From Acidobacteriota bacterium (lineage in GTDB: Bacteria; Acidobacteriota; Aminicenantia; UBA2199): a DNA stretch of 7,583 nt. This document shows, in pieces, positions 5,065 to 7,583 of the stretch; positions within the stretch are counted from its first letter, which is position 1; every line of letters starts with the position of its first letter. The notes below the pieces were generated by a model. It was not told where the DNA came from. It made no database searches and was given only the letters and a program-made list of their open reading frames with translations. The translations under genes and the position numbers were made by a program. The stretch is from assembly GCA_028749105.1 (NCBI GenBank), contig JAQUQF010000080.1, positions 1-7,583 of the forward strand, in the 5' to 3' direction.

Positions 5065-6249
5065 TCAGGAAACGGGACGGGCGTGCCCCCCCGGCGCCGG
5101 CATGACGGCCTTGGCCAGGGCGGCGCCCACCAACTCCCGGTACCGCTCGGGAGTGTAATTCTCGCGGCAGAAATCGCGGGCCTGCCCGGCGATCCTCCGT
5201 CCTTCCACTCCGGCGGCGCGCACGATGGCGGCGGCGAGCGCCGCCGGTTCCGGCGCGGCCAGGATGGCGATATCGGCCGTGACGGTCTGCGTGTGGGTGG
5301 GCAGGTCGGTGGCCACGACCGGCACGCCGCTGGCCAGGTAGGAATAGATCTTCAACGGGATGTTGGTCCCCAGCGTGCGCGGCGAGACCAGGACATCGGC
5401 GGCCCGGAGGTAATGCGGGATCTCGGCGGCGGGCTTCCTTCCCAGCAGCGCCACCCGGTCGGTCAATCCCCGCGCCGCCAGACCCCGGCGCAGGTCCTCC
5501 ACCTGGTTCGCCGTGCCGCCGACCAGCACCAGGCGGAAATCGCCCGGCAGGCGCGCCACGCTGTCGAGCAGCAGGGGGACGCCCTGGTACGGCTCCAGGG
5601 TGCCCGTGTACATGACCACCTTCTCCCCGTGCGGAGCGATCTCGCTTTTCAGCCGCAGGCTTTTGCCTTCATCGCCGCAGGCAGGCCGGTCGTCCATGAA
5701 GTTCTCGATCAGGGTCAGCTTGGCGGCGCTGGTAATGCCGGCGGCGTGGTCATACAGGGAGCGGCAGATCACGATGACCGAGGCGGCGTTCTTCAGCGAG
5801 ATGGATTCGATGACCCGGAAGAACTTCATGACCAAGCGCGAGCGCGTGAACTGGAAGTTGTCCATCTGCTGCACCAGCGAGGAATGCATGTCATACAGAT
5901 GGGGGGTCTTGGTCAGCTTCTGCAAGGCAACCCCCATGATGTTGCCCTCCTCGTGGGTATGGACCAGGTCATAATCCCAGCGCCAGAGGCGGCCAAGGGC
6001 CTTGAAGAAGAGAAAAAAATCGAGCACCAGCTTGGCTCCCGACGGCCCGGTCTTCACCGCCCGCAGCCCCGGGGGGCGCCAGCAGCGGATGATGCGCAGG
6101 CCGGGGATCTCCTTGTTTTCCCCGAACGGGTAGGTGACCAGGTCGACGGAGTGGCCCATGGCCGTCAGCGCCTGGATGCGGAAATATTCGGAAAAGGGGG
6201 TGCCCCGGGGTTCAAAGAACGGTTCGGGGGCGATCATCAATATTTTCAT
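5065..6249 (-). CDS. GT4-family glycosyltransferase (GT-B fold)
   Basis: A 394-residue enzyme of normal family length. The N-terminal Rossmann half begins KILMIAPEPFFEPRGTP, a start common in GT4 enzymes, with HTHEEGN (97-103) in the acceptor cleft region. The C-terminal half begins about 210 with VVMYTGTLEPYQGVPLLL and continues through LVLVGG, RVALLGR and IPHYLRAADVLVSPR to GTNIPLKIYSYLASGVPVVATD (294-315), the nucleotide-sugar donor site. The usual EX7E motif is not intact here: the segment reads GTNIPLKIYSY, a variant I associate with this subgroup. It probably transfers a sugar from a nucleotide donor to a lipid-linked or polysaccharide acceptor at the inner face of the membrane; donor and acceptor are unknown. 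ATG at 6247-6249 is preferred because the fold starts there; a GTG at 6268-6270 would add seven residues. It overlaps the GT2 gene by 38 bases and has only a weak SD, so coupling is likely. Confidence 0.88.
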   Translation of the reverse strand: MKILMIAPEPFFEPRGTPFSEYFRIQALTAMGHSVDLVTYPFGENKEIPGLRIIRCWRPPGLRAVKTGPSGAKLVLDFFLFFKALGRLWRWDYDLVHTHEEGNIMGVALQKLTKTPHLYDMHSSLVQQMDNFQFTRSRLVMKFFRVIESISLKNAASVIVICRSLYDHAAGITSAAKLTLIENFMDDRPACGDEGKSLRLKSEIAPHGEKVVMYTGTLEPYQGVPLLLDSVARLPGDFRLVLVGGTANQVEDLRRGLAARGLTDRVALLGRKPAAEIPHYLRAADVLVSPRTLGTNIPLKIYSYLASGVPVVATDLPTHTQTVTADIAILAAPEPAALAAAIVRAAGVEGRRIAGQARDFCRENYTPERYRELVGAALAKAVMPAPGGHARPVS

Positions 6250-7201
6250 TAGCGAATCCAATGAGCTCACGGATGGAGTACTCGTTCTTGTTCAGCCCCT
6301 CATGATAGATGCGCGAAAGCATTTCGGCCAGCAAGCCCAGCGAGATGGCCTGGAAGCCCAGGAAGAACATCAGCAGGGTGAAGAACAGCAGCGGCCGGCC
6401 GGCGATCGGCTGGTTGAGGACGAACTTGGTATAGGTAAGGTAGAGGCCACTGACCAGTCCGGACAGGAACAGCAGCAGCCCGGCGCCGCCGAAGATCTGC
6501 AAGGGACGGTGCGAATAGGCCAGAAGGAACTTGATGGAGATCAGGTCGAGGATGACGCGGAACGTGCGGCCCAGGCCGTACTTGGACTTGCCATGCGTGC
6601 GCTCGCGGTGGTTGACCACGACCTCGGCCGAGCGGATGCCCATGCGCGAGGCGATGGCCGGGATGTAGCGGTGCATCTCGCCGTACAGCCTGAGGTTCTT
6701 GACCACGTCGCTGCGGAAGCCGCGCAGGGTGCAGCCGTAGTCGTGCAGCTTGACGCCGGTGATCCAGGAGATGAGCTTGTTGCCGAAAAAGGAGGGCACG
6801 CGGCGGGTCAGCCACTTGTCATGGCGGTCGCGGCGCCAGCCGTTGACGATGTCATAACCCTCGGCCACCTTATCCACCAGCTGCGGGATGTCGGCAGGGT
6901 CGTTCTGCAGGTCGGCGTCCATGGCCACGACCACTTCGCCGCGGCAGAATTCGAAGCCGGCGGAGATGGCGGCGCTCTGCCCGAAGTTCTTGCGGAACTG
7001 GATGATCTTGACCCGCGGATCGCCGCCGCGGATCCGCTTCAGCTCGGCCAGCGAGCCGTCGGAGCTGCCGTCGTCGACGAAAATAATCTCGTACTCCTCG
7101 GCCCGGTCCCTGACCGCCGCCACGATCTCGGCGTGAAGCAGGCCGACGTTCTCGGCCTCGTTGAACACCGGGATGACGATCGATACCATCATTTTCTTCA
7201 T
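6212..7201 (-). CDS. GT2-family membrane glycosyltransferase (DPM1/ArnC/GtrB-like)
   Basis: A 329-residue enzyme with the layout of polyprenyl-phosphate sugar transferases. The GT-A domain (1-220) carries SIVIPVFNEAEN, VDDGSSDGS (42-50), KNFGQSAAISAGF, the metal-binding DAD in MDADLQNDP (94-102), DYGCTLRGFR (154-163) and HRERTHGKSKYGLGR (198-212). Two membrane helices follow at about 235-257 and 268-293, then the short YSIREL tail. Family members move a sugar from a nucleotide donor to undecaprenyl phosphate on the cytoplasmic side, giving a donor for extracytoplasmic glycosylation of lipid A, O-antigen, teichoic acid or protein; the actual sugar is not readable here. ATG 7199-7201 is followed by two more Mets (residues 4 and 5); AGG just upstream is a weak SD. 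It is first of a two-gene unit with the GT4 gene, and diverges from the helicase gene. No convincing promoter for it was found. Confidence 0.92.
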   Translation of the reverse strand: MKKMMVSIVIPVFNEAENVGLLHAEIVAAVRDRAEEYEIIFVDDGSSDGSLAELKRIRGGDPRVKIIQFRKNFGQSAAISAGFEFCRGEVVVAMDADLQNDPADIPQLVDKVAEGYDIVNGWRRDRHDKWLTRRVPSFFGNKLISWITGVKLHDYGCTLRGFRSDVVKNLRLYGEMHRYIPAIASRMGIRSAEVVVNHRERTHGKSKYGLGRTFRVILDLISIKFLLAYSHRPLQIFGGAGLLLFLSGLVSGLYLTYTKFVLNQPIAGRPLLFFTLLMFFLGFQAISLGLLAEMLSRIYHEGLNKNEYSIRELIGFANENIDDRPRTVL

Positions 7202-7261
7202 TGCCTGTTTTTAACATATTCGCGGGCATATTACAAGGAGAACGCCGCTCCCCTGCCCCAT

Positions 7262-7290
7262 TTGACAAACGCATTGGTTTGCGCTATTAT
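7262..7290 (+). promoter_or_regulatory. Sigma70-type promoter of the DEAD-box helicase gene
   Basis: TTGACA (7262-7267), 17-base spacer, TATTAT (7285-7290): consensus -35, optimal spacing and a -10 one mismatch from TATAAT, followed by an A+T-rich start region. Transcription should begin near 7297, leaving an untranslated leader of roughly 105-110 bases before the ATG at 7406. A short dyad CAAAC/GTTTG (7266-7281) overlaps the -35 end and the spacer. Confidence 0.8.
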
Positions 7291-7387
7291 TTTTTATTAA
7301 GAGATTAGGGCTTTGCAAGAAACAGGGCGGATAAAAATTATCTTCAGTCTCCCAAGCATGATTCCCAACCGCTTAATCAAACCAATG
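7272..7387. repeat. Perfect 10-bp inverted repeat pair flanking the helicase leader
   Basis: CATTGGTTTG at 7272-7281, in the promoter spacer, is the exact reverse complement of CAAACCAATG at 7378-7387, just before the helicase ribosome binding site. The 96 bases between include GATAA-AAA-TTATC (7330-7342), a small separate dyad. The two arms could be paired binding sites for one regulator. Confidence 0.45.
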
Positions 7388-7390
7388 AAA

Positions 7391-7396
7391 AGAGGA
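7391..7396 (+). promoter_or_regulatory. Ribosome binding site of the helicase gene
   Basis: AGAGGA lies 9 bases before the ATG at 7406-7408 and supports that start. Confidence 0.7.
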
Positions 7397-7405
7397 TTTT
7401 GACAC

Positions 7406-7583
7406 ATGACATTTGAAGAATTGCAACTCGATTCCCAGCTGCTGCGGGGGATCAAGGACATGGGCTTCACCGCGCTGACCCCGGTCCAGGAAAAGACCCT
7501 GGCGATTTCCCTGACCGGCAGGGACGTGGCCGTGCAGTCCCAGACCGGCACCGGCAAGACCGCCGCCTTCCTGATCACCATCT
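7406..7583 (+). CDS. DEAD-box RNA helicase, N-terminal fragment (3' truncated)
   Basis: The first 59 codons of a gene that continues past the window end. The fragment contains an upstream aromatic FEEL-type motif (residues 3-6), then GFTALTPVQ (20-28), the Q motif that recognises adenine, and SQTGTGKT (45-52), motif I (Walker A), followed by AAFLI. This combination is specific to DEAD-box ATP-dependent RNA helicases of the RhlE/CsdA/DbpA type, which remodel RNA duplexes in ribosome assembly, RNA decay or cold adaptation. The DEAD and SAT motifs lie outside, so the subfamily cannot be told. The start is set by the SD AGAGGA nine bases ahead and by the domain beginning at once. It has its own strong promoter and a leader of about 108 bases, and is transcribed away from the glycosyltransferase genes. 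Confidence 0.92.
   Translation, partial: MTFEELQLDSQLLRGIKDMGFTALTPVQEKTLAISLTGRDVAVQSQTGTGKTAAFLITI

Noticed and set aside
4948..6252. A 434-codon plus-strand frame opposite the GT4 gene
   Set aside because: It spans the operon promoter region and the complement of a clear glycosyltransferase; composition looks like an antisense shadow and it has no domain motifs.
7205..7235. Possible minus-strand promoter for the glycosyltransferase genes
   Set aside because: Only poor matches were found (for example TTCTCC-17-ATATGT close to the ATG); not strong enough to call.
6134..7300. A 388-codon plus-strand frame opposite the GT2 gene
   Set aside because: Antisense shadow of a well-supported GT2 enzyme, running into the helicase promoter, with no family motif.
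7385..7402. Five-codon ORF (ATG AAA AGA GGA TTT TGA) before the helicase start
   Set aside because: It has no SD of its own and includes the helicase SD; too short to tell from chance.
7297..7581. Minus-strand 94-codon frame across the helicase start
   Set aside because: It is the complement of the helicase gene's 5' end and its leader; the plus strand has the Q motif and Walker A.

Overview
The window is a GC-rich stretch of a bacterial chromosome with A+T-rich intergenic gaps, strong GGAGG-type ribosome binding sites and TTGACA-type housekeeping promoters. Envelope-facing features (a SPOR domain, a periplasmic thioredoxin-fold protein, membrane glycosyltransferases) point to a Gram-negative organism. 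The WC-x-DS thioredoxin variant and the large extracytoplasmic tails on the Ser/Thr kinase and phosphatase are the sort of thing seen in Acidobacteriota/Aminicenantota. That placement is an inference from protein style, not a proven assignment. No tRNA, rRNA, CRISPR array, insertion sequence or phage gene was seen.

Layout. (1) 1-211, plus strand: the 3' end of a gene whose product ends in a SPOR/DamX-like peptidoglycan-binding domain. (2) 212-267: a short convergent gap with a weak terminator-like element. (3) 268-about 5040, minus strand: a compact operon read right to left. A TTGACA-N17-TAATAA promoter (5012-5040) is followed by a small leader ORF with a good Shine-Dalgarno (SD). Then come a membrane-anchored PP2C phosphatase, a membrane-anchored Hanks-type Ser/Thr kinase, a membrane-anchored FHA protein and an exported thioredoxin-fold protein. 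Junctions are a 4-base ATGA overlap and two TAGGAG(G) stop/SD fusions, so translation is probably coupled all the way. (4) 5065-7201, minus strand: two overlapping glycosyltransferase genes (GT4 and a DPM/ArnC-like GT2). (5) 7202-7405: a divergent intergenic region with a near-consensus plus-strand promoter and a perfect 10-bp inverted repeat. (6) 7406-7583, plus strand: the 5' end of a DEAD-box RNA helicase gene.

How they fit together. The operon encodes a whole phospho-signalling circuit: writer (kinase), eraser (phosphatase) and phosphothreonine reader (FHA). The writer and eraser each carry a single transmembrane helix and a large extracytoplasmic domain. The fourth gene puts a thioredoxin-fold protein with one active-site cysteine in the same extracytoplasmic compartment. 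The neighbouring GT2/GT4 pair probably builds lipid-linked or envelope glycans. The simplest reading is an envelope-sensing kinase/phosphatase system, but its input signal and targets cannot be seen from this sequence.
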